Under the pieces are notes generated by a model. It was not told the DNA's origin, made no database searches, and saw only the letters and a list, made by a program, of their open reading frames with translations. The translations under genes were made by a program, and so were the position numbers. 64,000 nucleotides of DNA from Anaerolineaceae bacterium UBA4890 (GTDB lineage: Bacteria; Chloroflexota; Anaerolineae; Anaerolineales; Anaerolineaceae). The DNA is taken from NCBI GenBank assembly GCA_002399085.1, contig DHCY01000039.1:1-64000 (forward strand), written 5' to 3'. Below, piece by piece: positions 35,570 through 42,496 of the stretch; position 1 is the stretch's first letter; the number at the start of each line of letters is the position of its first letter.

Positions 35570-36631
35570 ATGCCTGTTTTCCGCCGCTTATCCTTCTCAA
35601 TTTTACGCTCTCTGTTAACCCTGGTTCTGATAACTGCGGTACTATATGCCACTGTCATGCTCACCCCGCCAGAGACTCTTGCTTCGCTTTACATGCCAGA
35701 GAAAACATCCCCTCGCATGACGGAAGAAATGTACGAAGCAATGATCCAGGATATTATCGAAAAATACCATCTGGATGATCCATTCCCGGTGCAATATGTT
35801 TACTGGGCTGGAAATCTTCTCAGAGGAAACTGGGGCTACAGCCCTAATCTGCAAGAGAATGTTTTTAACGGTCTAACCCGCCGGGCTCCAGCTACATTAG
35901 AACTGACCTTTTACGCAATCATTATTTACTTTCCACTGGGTTTGCTCAGTGGTGTTACGGCAGGAAATAAAAAAAGCGGCATAGCAGACCGTTTATTCAG
36001 GACTACAGCATTTATCGCGACTTCACTGACGCCGATGATTTTAGCAATCATCATGATGGTGGTTTTTTACATCACGCTGCGCTGGTTTGCACCTGGACGG
36101 CTGGGGACAGCTTTTGCACCATTAATCGAAGCTGAAGGATATAAAGCCTATACTGGATTTATCACCATCGACGGATTGTTGAATCGAAATCCGGGTCTTA
36201 CAGTGGACGCTTTACGCCACCTTGCCATGCCGGCGATTACACTTGCTTTTGCACAATGGGCAATTTTGGGGCGTATCACCCGGGCGGCGGTAATCGAAGA
36301 AAATCAAAAAGAATACATCACCGCAGGTAGAGCAAGAGGTTTGCGTGAAAGCACACTGGCATGGCGCTATGCCCTGGGGAACGCCACCGGACCGGTTTTA
36401 ACACATACCATACTATCGGCGGCATCGTTGATGACCAGCGTTTTTGTTGTAGAAATTATCTTCAACTACCCGGGTCTTTCCACGGTTGGTGTCAAAAGCC
36501 TGGCATTCATTCCTGACGCGCCAAGCGCGATGGGCTTTGCTATCTATAGTACAGTGCTGGTTTTGATCCTTACTACCCTGTTGGATTTCCTGAAGGTTGT
36601 CGTAGATCCTCGTTTGCGGGAGGAATCCTGA
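35570..36631 (+). CDS. ABC transporter permease, DppB/OppB type
   Basis: A 353-residue inner-membrane permease of the dipeptide/oligopeptide family with an N-terminal helix (about 8-28), a long extracytoplasmic loop carrying DPFPVQYVYWAGNLLRGNWG and five further helices. The EAA loop for the ATPase is ITAGRARGLRESTL. Between helices there is an extra segment (about 185-205) not usual for DppB. It overlaps the next permease gene by one base (TGATG). No solute-binding protein or ATPase gene lies nearby, so substrate and energising subunits are unknown. Confidence 0.92.
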   Translation: MPVFRRLSFSILRSLLTLVLITAVLYATVMLTPPETLASLYMPEKTSPRMTEEMYEAMIQDIIEKYHLDDPFPVQYVYWAGNLLRGNWGYSPNLQENVFNGLTRRAPATLELTFYAIIIYFPLGLLSGVTAGNKKSGIADRLFRTTAFIATSLTPMILAIIMMVVFYITLRWFAPGRLGTAFAPLIEAEGYKAYTGFITIDGLLNRNPGLTVDALRHLAMPAITLAFAQWAILGRITRAAVIEENQKEYITAGRARGLRESTLAWRYALGNATGPVLTHTILSAASLMTSVFVVEIIFNYPGLSTVGVKSLAFIPDAPSAMGFAIYSTVLVLILTTLLDFLKVVVDPRLREES

Positions 36632-37590
36632 TGGGCATTACCCGAAAGTTTTTCTCGCGTTGGCAGAATTGGATTGGATTGTTCATGGTATTGGCTTTCG
36701 TGTTGATAGCCATCTTTGCTCCTTTGCTTTCCCCAAAAGATGTGGAAACGCAAGGTGTTGTTTCGTCCTATCTGCGTGTTCCTCAACCGCCCAGCCCCGA
36801 TGCGCCTTTGGGCAGGTTGCCTGACCAAACGAGTGTCTATGAAGCCCTGGTATGGGGAACACGTGACGCGCTCAAGTTTGGTGTGGGAGTCACAGCTGTT
36901 GTTTTTCTGGTTGGGACGCTCATTGGTGCCGTCGCCGCTTTTTTTGGTGGCAGGGTCAATACCTTGTTGATGTGGGCTGTCGATAGTTTCCTGGCATTTC
37001 CGATAATCGCCGGAGTAGTATTCTTTCAACAAATCAATCATAATTTGTTGGTAGATTTGTTGGAAAGTACGGAGTTTGCGGGTTTCTATTCGTACGTTGT
37101 CCAAAATCCAACGATATTGGAGAGTGTCAAGCCCCTGTTTACTCTGTTTATGGAAATTAATCCAACTGCCCTTGCGTTTGCATTGCTGATGTGGATGCCC
37201 TATGCCCGCGTTATGAATGCCTCGGTCATGAGCAATAAGCAAATGGAATTTGTGTTGGCAGCCAGGGTTTCTGGGGCAAAAAAAGGGAGGGTAATCTTCC
37301 GGCACCTGATCCCTAATGCAATCGCACCAGTTCTGGTTTTGGCTGCCAAGGATGTTGGCGCTTTGGTCGTGCTGCAAACCACCTTTTCTTTCATTGGTTT
37401 GGGTCATCCCACGCCATGGGCTTCAGCTCTGCTTTCCGGAAAAGATTGGATTTTTTCTCCAAAAGGAATAGTGACCTATTGGTGGGTTTTCCTGCCAATT
37501 ACAGTAGCTTTGATTTTATTCGGGGTGGGTTGGAATTTGCTTGGGGACGGGCTGATAGACGCGATGAATCCCAGGACAAGGCAAACCTGA
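36631..37590 (+). CDS. ABC transporter permease, DppC/OppC type
   Basis: A 319-residue second permease of the dipeptide family, partner of the DppB-type protein. The N-terminal segment RWQNWIGLFMVLAFVLIAIF leads into FAPLLSPKD as in DppC proteins. The EAA loop is LAARVSGAKKGRVIFRHLIP, followed by PNAIAPVLVLAAKDVGALVV. It ends with GWNLLGDGLIDAMNPR, the usual DppC C-terminus. It probably forms a heterodimeric channel with its neighbour. The transporter is incomplete in this window. Confidence 0.93.
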   Translation: MGITRKFFSRWQNWIGLFMVLAFVLIAIFAPLLSPKDVETQGVVSSYLRVPQPPSPDAPLGRLPDQTSVYEALVWGTRDALKFGVGVTAVVFLVGTLIGAVAAFFGGRVNTLLMWAVDSFLAFPIIAGVVFFQQINHNLLVDLLESTEFAGFYSYVVQNPTILESVKPLFTLFMEINPTALAFALLMWMPYARVMNASVMSNKQMEFVLAARVSGAKKGRVIFRHLIPNAIAPVLVLAAKDVGALVVLQTTFSFIGLGHPTPWASALLSGKDWIFSPKGIVTYWWVFLPITVALILFGVGWNLLGDGLIDAMNPRTRQT

Positions 37591-37622
37591 ATTTCAAAAA
37601 AATGTGACTACATTTAGATAAT

Positions 37623-37652
37623 AAGAGAGCCCGGTTTTAATCAGGCTCTCTT
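37623..37652. terminator. Possible bidirectional terminator between convergent genes
   Basis: Stem AAGAGAGCC / GGCTCTCTT around a 12-base loop, between the permease operon (plus) and the secreted-protein gene (minus). The T-run is short on both sides. Confidence 0.5.
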
Positions 37653-37666
37653 TCCAAAGCACTATC

Positions 37667-38281
37667 TTACGGTTTCCTGATCAGAGGCAGGTACATAAAG
37701 TTTGTAGCATGTCTATAGTAATATATTCTCAGGTAATCGATCCGACTTCCTTCGGGGATGTTGAGGTTTATGTTAAAAATATGCCTAGGATCCCCCGATA
37801 CCAGGTAAATACATCCGCCAGAACTGTCCGTTCTCCATTCCACGTTGCTGCCTCGCGGGAGCAATGCTGAACCAGCAACATGCACATAGTGGAAACCTGG
37901 CTCGAATCCACCTCCAACAGGAAGCTTATAAGCGACACGAAGACCACATACCCTCAGTGAAGAGCCAGTGACCAAAGGGCGCCAATTGATCACATAGCTC
38001 TTAAGTACCGGATCAAAAACCTCGCCGACATACCCACTCAATTGAGTATTGTAGCCAAAGAATTTTCCGAAAGGCAATGCGACAATATCGTCCAAATTGC
38101 CTACATCATTGTAAGACGTAATCCAGGCATTACTCACATCTGCCTGGATTCCCTGTTCACCTTCTGGCACGGATTCTGCTTTCGCTTGCGGGATGGAGCT
38201 GAAAGCCAGGAATGAACTGAGCAGAATGATGGCTGCCATTACAGTCAACAATCGACTGGCAAATAACCTTTTTGTTTTCAT
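37667..38281 (-). CDS. Secreted protein with the two conserved blocks in order B-A
   Basis: A 204-residue exported protein: signal peptide (about 1-36, ending near AKA), short linker, then block B (51-121, NAWITSYNDVGNLDD ... LRVCGLRVAYKLP) and block A (130-189, FHYVHVAGSALLPRG ... RIDYLRIYYYR). It ends with NFMYLPLIRKP, like the short YLPL-type tails common on secreted Chloroflexota proteins. Each block is clearly homologous to a block of the neighbouring 285-residue protein, but the order is reversed there. The fold is probably one beta-sandwich; the function is unknown. GGAGGT precedes the ATG; it lies 28 bases after its neighbour in the same operon. Confidence 0.75.
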   Translation of the reverse strand: MKTKRLFASRLLTVMAAIILLSSFLAFSSIPQAKAESVPEGEQGIQADVSNAWITSYNDVGNLDDIVALPFGKFFGYNTQLSGYVGEVFDPVLKSYVINWRPLVTGSSLRVCGLRVAYKLPVGGGFEPGFHYVHVAGSALLPRGSNVEWRTDSSGGCIYLVSGDPRHIFNINLNIPEGSRIDYLRIYYYRHATNFMYLPLIRKP

Positions 38282-38309
38282 AGTTTACCTCCATTTTCCA
38301 TCACTGATA

Positions 38310-39167
38310 TCATGGAAGCCGGTAGGCAACCCGCATACCGCAAAGTTGCATGGTGGCGCCGAATACATACGGTCGGTAGTTCAAAAGGTAAGCATATTCG
38401 GTCGAGTTTACAATATGTAGAAGTTCAGCGCTTAAAGTGGTTCCATACCCGGTATTTCCACTGGAGGGAACACTAACGAGATCAGCGAGCCCACCAATGT
38501 TATTGTAGCGGGTTATCCAGATGTTACCGTTGTAGGCGCTCGTGTCGTAGAAGTAGAACCGTAGGTAATCAATACGTGCTCCATTGGGGATTTCCAGGTG
38601 AAGGTTGAAGATTACCCAGGGGTCCCCTGCAGATAACACAAGGCAGCCGCCACTGCCATCTGTCGTCCAACTAACAGAGCTGTCGCGAGGTCGAAAAGCC
38701 GAGCCATTGACATGGAAGTAATGAAAATCACTCCAGTTAGGCTCAGCACTGAGACCTTGCTGATCAGGGGCGCCTTCAGGGATCATCGCATCCCAATCGA
38801 TATTCTCTGCCTGCGCATCACCGCTTTCGGGGGCGCCTAGCAGGCTTGCTTCGATAACCGGACCGGTATAGCCGACATCATCTGGCTGCAGTTCGCGTAC
38901 TCCAGCCTGGATCTGAGCGGTCATACCTTCCTCGGCACCGCTGGGTTCGGTAACACCTGCTAGTGCAGCTGGCTCCCCAATATCGGTACCACCTTCATCC
39001 AGGCGATTGCTCAGACCGGCGCTTTCCGCCAAGGCTTCTGGCTCGTACCCCGGCTCCGATGACCAGGGCCAGACGATATCTTCTGCTGCTGTGATCGCGG
39101 TGAGGCTCAACAGCCCAATCATTACCAGAATTACTGCCCAGGGAATTTTTCTCATTCTTGGTTTCAT
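38310..39167 (-). CDS. Secreted protein with the two conserved blocks in order A-B
   Basis: A 285-residue exported protein: signal peptide/anchor (about 8-28), an acidic low-complexity linker (about 30-145), block A (148-207, FHYFHVNGSAFRPRD ... RIDYLRFYFYD) and block B (214-285, GNIWITRYNNIGGLAD ... LCGMRVAYRLP). Both blocks contain one conserved Cys (GSGGC and LCGMR), perhaps a disulfide. The start at 39167 rather than 39203 follows GGAGG at ideal spacing. It is first in a two-gene operon behind a strong promoter at 39339-39367. No function is known to me; a ligand-binding or surface role is a guess. Confidence 0.75.
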   Translation of the reverse strand: MKPRMRKIPWAVILVMIGLLSLTAITAAEDIVWPWSSEPGYEPEALAESAGLSNRLDEGGTDIGEPAALAGVTEPSGAEEGMTAQIQAGVRELQPDDVGYTGPVIEASLLGAPESGDAQAENIDWDAMIPEGAPDQQGLSAEPNWSDFHYFHVNGSAFRPRDSSVSWTTDGSGGCLVLSAGDPWVIFNLHLEIPNGARIDYLRFYFYDTSAYNGNIWITRYNNIGGLADLVSVPSSGNTGYGTTLSAELLHIVNSTEYAYLLNYRPYVFGATMQLCGMRVAYRLP

Positions 39168-39338
39168 TTTGAACCTCCTTTTTAGTTCAAATCGCTTGTA
39201 CAAGAAACGGATGACAGGAAATGGTTCTTACCTGCCAAAGACCCTCAAAAGAGGTGGATACAGTTGCTAAAAGGTTTTAGTGATCTCCTCAAACAGCAGG
39301 GAGAAGGGTGAAACAATTAAAAATTGTTGGACAACAAT

Positions 39339-39367
39339 ATTATACGATGTATTTTGTGAAATGACAA
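39339..39367 (-). promoter_or_regulatory. Strong sigma-70 promoter of the secreted-protein operon
   Basis: On the minus strand, TTGTCA (39362-39367) and TATAAT (39339-39344) are separated by exactly 17 bases. This is one of the two best -35/-10 pairs in the window, so the secreted pair may be highly expressed. Confidence 0.7.
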
Positions 39368-39474
39368 GTGCCAGGTAGCTTCTTTAACATCAGGAATCCG
39401 GAAAATCTAAAGATATCCAGACCTCTTTTTAGTTGGTTTGGTGAGCTGGCATTCGTCGACATAGCCAAATTTAA

Positions 39475-39508
39475 AGAAACGGTCTGATTGAATTTTCAAA
39501 CCGTTTCT
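39475..39508 (-). terminator. Hairpin terminator after glpX
   Basis: Arms AGAAACGGT / ACCGTTTCT (39475-39483 and 39500-39508) enclose a shorter TTGA-ATTT-TCAA stem; TT-rich sequence follows on the minus strand. Confidence 0.6.
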
Positions 39509-39527
39509 CACCCAAATCAAAAAAGTA

Positions 39528-40556
39528 TCAATACAGCCGGAATTCGCTTTTTTCTTCCTCAAACACGGTTGGGTCCAGCACGTGGGTGGTGGGGACGAAG
39601 TTCATGAACCCACGGGTTATTACCAGGCTGCTGGTTTTTGCTCCGCCAGGGAAGAAACTGACGCCTTCCAGTACCGCCTTGGAAGTGGTCATGACTGGTG
39701 TAACGGCTGTGGCGACGAAAACCAGGTCGTGTGCAGGGGCAAGGTCGTCCTGGGTGTAGACCCTGTTTAGGTCGATGCCCATTCCGATCAAACGCTCCCG
39801 GTCGGCATCGTTTCTCGCCTTCCAGATTGCCTGCATCTTGCCACCCAGGAGTTTGACTGCAGCTGCTGAAATAACCCCTTCAGGAGCAGCGCCAATGCCC
39901 ATGACTGCATGCACGCCGACCCCTTTGAAGCAGCTGAACACGCATGGCATCAGGTCTCCATCCATGATTAATCTGACCCGTGCTCCGGTTGAGCGAAGCC
40001 TGGAGATCAATTCTTCGTTTCTTGGTCGGTCTAGTACCGTAATGGTGAGCTCGGCTTTGTCACGGCGTTTCAGTGCCTTAGCCAATCGGTTCACGTTCTC
40101 TTCCGGCGCCAGGCGGATGTCTACATAATCGGCGGCATCCTTGCCCACACAGAGTTTATCCATGTAAGTATCCGAGGCGTTAATCAGCCCTCCGCTGGGC
40201 GCAGCCGCAAGGACGCAAACTGCACCAGAATTCAGATTGGCGGTGGCGTTAGTGTTTTCAAGCGGGTCTACGGCAATATCGATGTTTACTTTGCCATTTC
40301 CGAGCTTTTCTCCGATGAAAAGCATGGGGGCGTCGTCCCGTTCGCCTTCTCCGATTTTGATTTCACATGATACACCTGGGATGCGGTTTAATGCTGTTCT
40401 CATTGCATTCACCGCTGCTGCATCAGCCAGGTTTTTATCCCCCTGCCCGGCAGCCCGGGCTGCTGCGATAGCTGCGTTTTCCGTCACTTCCAGCAATTGC
40501 CAGGAAAGACTCTTGTATAATTCCCTAAGATCGTCTGTTTTTTGCTCGTCAGCCAT
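39528..40556 (-). CDS. glpX: Class II fructose-1,6-bisphosphatase
   Basis: A 342-residue GlpX-type phosphatase that turns fructose 1,6-bisphosphate into fructose 6-phosphate, the key gluconeogenic step. Visible motifs: KIGEGERDDAPMLFIGE, IAVDPLENTNATA (here the usual DPxEGT is DPLENT), YMDKLCVG, DRPRNEELI, LIMDGDLMP and GIGAAPEGVISAAAVKLLGG. The Glu-Gly to Glu-Asn change in the metal motif is worth noting but the acidic residue is kept. AAGGAGAG precedes the ATG. It is followed by a terminator and stands alone. Confidence 0.95.
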   Translation of the reverse strand: MADEQKTDDLRELYKSLSWQLLEVTENAAIAAARAAGQGDKNLADAAAVNAMRTALNRIPGVSCEIKIGEGERDDAPMLFIGEKLGNGKVNIDIAVDPLENTNATANLNSGAVCVLAAAPSGGLINASDTYMDKLCVGKDAADYVDIRLAPEENVNRLAKALKRRDKAELTITVLDRPRNEELISRLRSTGARVRLIMDGDLMPCVFSCFKGVGVHAVMGIGAAPEGVISAAAVKLLGGKMQAIWKARNDADRERLIGMGIDLNRVYTQDDLAPAHDLVFVATAVTPVMTTSKAVLEGVSFFPGGAKTSSLVITRGFMNFVPTTHVLDPTVFEEEKSEFRLY

Positions 40557-40729
40557 TACTCTCCTTTAATAAGTTACAAATTGTTTCAAGCTTTCCGGTC
40601 AAAAAATCGAAATCTATCTTATATCAACCACCTTTCCGATAAAACGTTAATTGTTGTTAGTAAATCCATTATACTTGCATCGCTGTAGAATAAACGCTGC
40701 AAATCTCAATAGGACTAATTGAAAAACAG

Positions 40730-41458
40730 TTGAAAATTGACGAACGCTTTTTTCTGGAAAGAAAAGAAATCAATAAAGGCAGACAGGCGGTTGTCTATTT
40801 TTGGGAAGGGTTTGCCTACAAGGTTTTCCCTGAAACCTATCCCCATGAAGCAATCTGGCGCGAGATGCAAATTCAGCAAGAGATAGCGAGGGCGTCTCTA
40901 CCGATTCCAAAATACTATGCAACTGATCACCCAAACATCATAGCCATGGAGTACATCGATGGTATTCCTCTTTCAGAAAGGATGCTGAACCAGGGTTATG
41001 CCTCTGGATTGCAGGATTTGCTTGATCTGCAAAGAATGGTTCACAGGGTTGATTTTTTAGACCTTCCGTATATTGATGATTGGCTTCGGGTGGAACTTGA
41101 AGGGAGTGATTTTCCTGAATCTATTAAAATTCAGGCTCTGACTTTTGTCGAACTGCTTGGTCGGGCAAATAACCTCTGCCATCTCGATTTTCATCCCCTC
41201 AATATTCTCTGGAGCGGGAGTAGCTACAAGATCGTCGACTGGGTCAATGCCAGGCTCGGAAAACCTGTCTATGACCTGGCAAGGACGTATGTGATCTTTC
41301 ATGAGGTTGCTGCTCCGCTGGCTGATCAATATCTGAGTTTTTTACAGGAGTCCGGGGAAAACATAGACGATTTCAACAAAGCTGTCTACGTGATGGCTTT
41401 GTGGCGTGCGAAGGAAATGGGAAAAGAGACCTTCAGTCCTCCTAACCACTCATCTTAA
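40730..41458 (+). CDS. APH/choline-kinase-like phosphotransferase
   Basis: A 242-residue kinase of the aminoglycoside phosphotransferase/protein-kinase-like fold. An N-lobe Lys lies in GFAYKVFP with a Glu in REMQIQQE; the catalytic loop is CHLDFHPLNIL (HxDxxPxN with Asp base), and the metal Asp is in KIVDWVNAR. Family members phosphorylate small molecules such as aminoglycosides, choline or sugars; the substrate here is unknown. The frame begins with TTG at 40730; no ATG is near and the Shine-Dalgarno is weak, so the exact start is uncertain. It is divergent from glpX. Confidence 0.8.
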   Translation: MKIDERFFLERKEINKGRQAVVYFWEGFAYKVFPETYPHEAIWREMQIQQEIARASLPIPKYYATDHPNIIAMEYIDGIPLSERMLNQGYASGLQDLLDLQRMVHRVDFLDLPYIDDWLRVELEGSDFPESIKIQALTFVELLGRANNLCHLDFHPLNILWSGSSYKIVDWVNARLGKPVYDLARTYVIFHEVAAPLADQYLSFLQESGENIDDFNKAVYVMALWRAKEMGKETFSPPNHSS

Positions 41459-41496
41459 GGGAGACCCCTGCCCTAGTAAGGGTCCATGGTCTCCCT
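41458..41496. repeat. Nested-hairpin repeat, copy 2
   Basis: Outer arms GGGAGACC (41459-41466) and GGTCTCCC (41488-41495) enclose CCCT (41471-41474), a four-base loop and AGGG (41479-41482). It touches the stop codon of the kinase gene and lies before recR's 3' end, so it could act as a bidirectional terminator, although no T-run follows. Confidence 0.7.
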
Positions 41497-41535
41497 ACCT
41501 GGTATATCTTGTTTTCGACGTACAATCGAAAAGCT

Positions 41536-42144
41536 TTACTCCATCGTCTGGCGGTATGCCAGGGCGCGCTGCAGGGTGCTTTGGTCGGCGTATTCAATGT
41601 CCCCGCCCACCGGCAGCCCCCTCGCAAGGCGGCTTACCTTGATGCCCATTGGTACGATGCGCTGCTGCAGGTATAGCGCAGTGGCATCGCCTTCCATTGA
41701 AGGGTTGGTGGCAATGATCACTTCTTTGGTCACGCCATTCTTCAGCCGTTCGAGCAGCTGAAAAATCTTGATCTGGTCTGGTCCGATGCCCTCGATTGGA
41801 GAGAGCACGCCCATCAGCACGTGATACTTGCCCTGGTAGACACCTGTGCGCTCGATCGCCAGCACATCCAGCGGTTCTTCCACCACGCAGATGGTCTCGT
41901 CGCTGCGTTCTGACGAAGCGCAGATATCGCAAATTTCCTCCCCCTTGAGCGTAATGTTGAAACAGCGTTGACACTGCGAGGTCTCGCTCTTCAGCGCTTC
42001 CAACGCCTCCGCCAAATCAACTGAAAGGGCTTCCGGTGATTTGAGCAAAAAGAAAGCCAGCCTGGATGCCGACTTGGGACCGATACCAGGCAGGCGCGAA
42101 AATGCATCAATCAGGTTTTGAACCGGATCAGGAATTGAGCGCAT
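41536..42144 (-). CDS. recR: Recombination protein RecR
   Basis: A 202-residue RecR, which with RecF/RecO loads RecA at gaps. The N-terminal helix-hairpin-helix is LIDAFSRLPGIGPKSASRLA. The zinc finger is CQRCFNITLKGEEICDIC (four Cys). The Toprim domain has ICVVEEPLDVLAIER and ends with LARGLPVGGDIEYAD. Length is normal. It lies three bases after ybaB in the dnaX-ybaB-recR order found in many bacteria. Confidence 0.98.
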   Translation of the reverse strand: MRSIPDPVQNLIDAFSRLPGIGPKSASRLAFFLLKSPEALSVDLAEALEALKSETSQCQRCFNITLKGEEICDICASSERSDETICVVEEPLDVLAIERTGVYQGKYHVLMGVLSPIEGIGPDQIKIFQLLERLKNGVTKEVIIATNPSMEGDATALYLQQRIVPMGIKVSRLARGLPVGGDIEYADQSTLQRALAYRQTME

Positions 42145-42147
42145 TGA

Positions 42148-42495
42148 CTAAAAACCCAAGCCCATTCCGCCCAGCATGCTGGTGAAGGGCGCCATCTTTT
42201 CTTCTGATAGCTTGCGGGAGCTCTCCAGGGCACTGTTGACTGCCACCATCACCAGGTCCTGCAGCATGTTGGCATCTGCGTCTTCCAGCAGACCCGGGTC
42301 GATCTCCACACCTTTACAGACCTGGTTGCCGCTCATCGTGACCGAGACAGCACCGCCGCCGGCAGTTTCTGTGACGGTCTCGTCTGCCAGTTCCGCCTGT
42401 GCCTGCGCCATCTGCTCCTGCAGCTTGGCAAACTGCGCCATCATACTTCCTTGTCCTTTGCTGCCTCCAGAGGGGGCGCGATATCCTTTAGCCAT
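42148..42495 (-). CDS. ybaB: YbaB/EbfC nucleoid-associated protein
   Basis: A 115-residue YbaB/EbfC DNA-binding protein. A Gly/Ser-rich N-terminus (about 1-18) precedes the usual helix MMAQFAKLQEQMAQAQAELA, the strand pair TETAGGGAVSVTMSGNQ and a C-terminal helix that ends in GGMGLGF. The start at 42495 is chosen because GGAAGAG precedes it and the family N-terminus fits; the longer frame would overlap dnaX. It sits between dnaX and recR, as expected. Confidence 0.95.
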   Translation of the reverse strand: MAKGYRAPSGGSKGQGSMMAQFAKLQEQMAQAQAELADETVTETAGGGAVSVTMSGNQVCKGVEIDPGLLEDADANMLQDLVMVAVNSALESSRKLSEEKMAPFTSMLGGMGLGF

Positions 42496-42496
42496 G

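Larger units (their letters stand above)
39168..39527. other. Promoter and leader region between the secreted-protein operon and glpX
   Basis: No gene. On the minus strand it holds a sigma-70-type promoter (39339-39367), a leader of about 165 bases with the perfect hairpin AACAATT-AAA-AATTGTT (39311-39327), and the glpX terminator (39475-39508). Confidence 0.65.

Noticed and set aside
36544..37407. Minus-strand frame of 287 codons over the DppC gene
   Set aside because: Very polar, no start signal, opposite to a clear permease.
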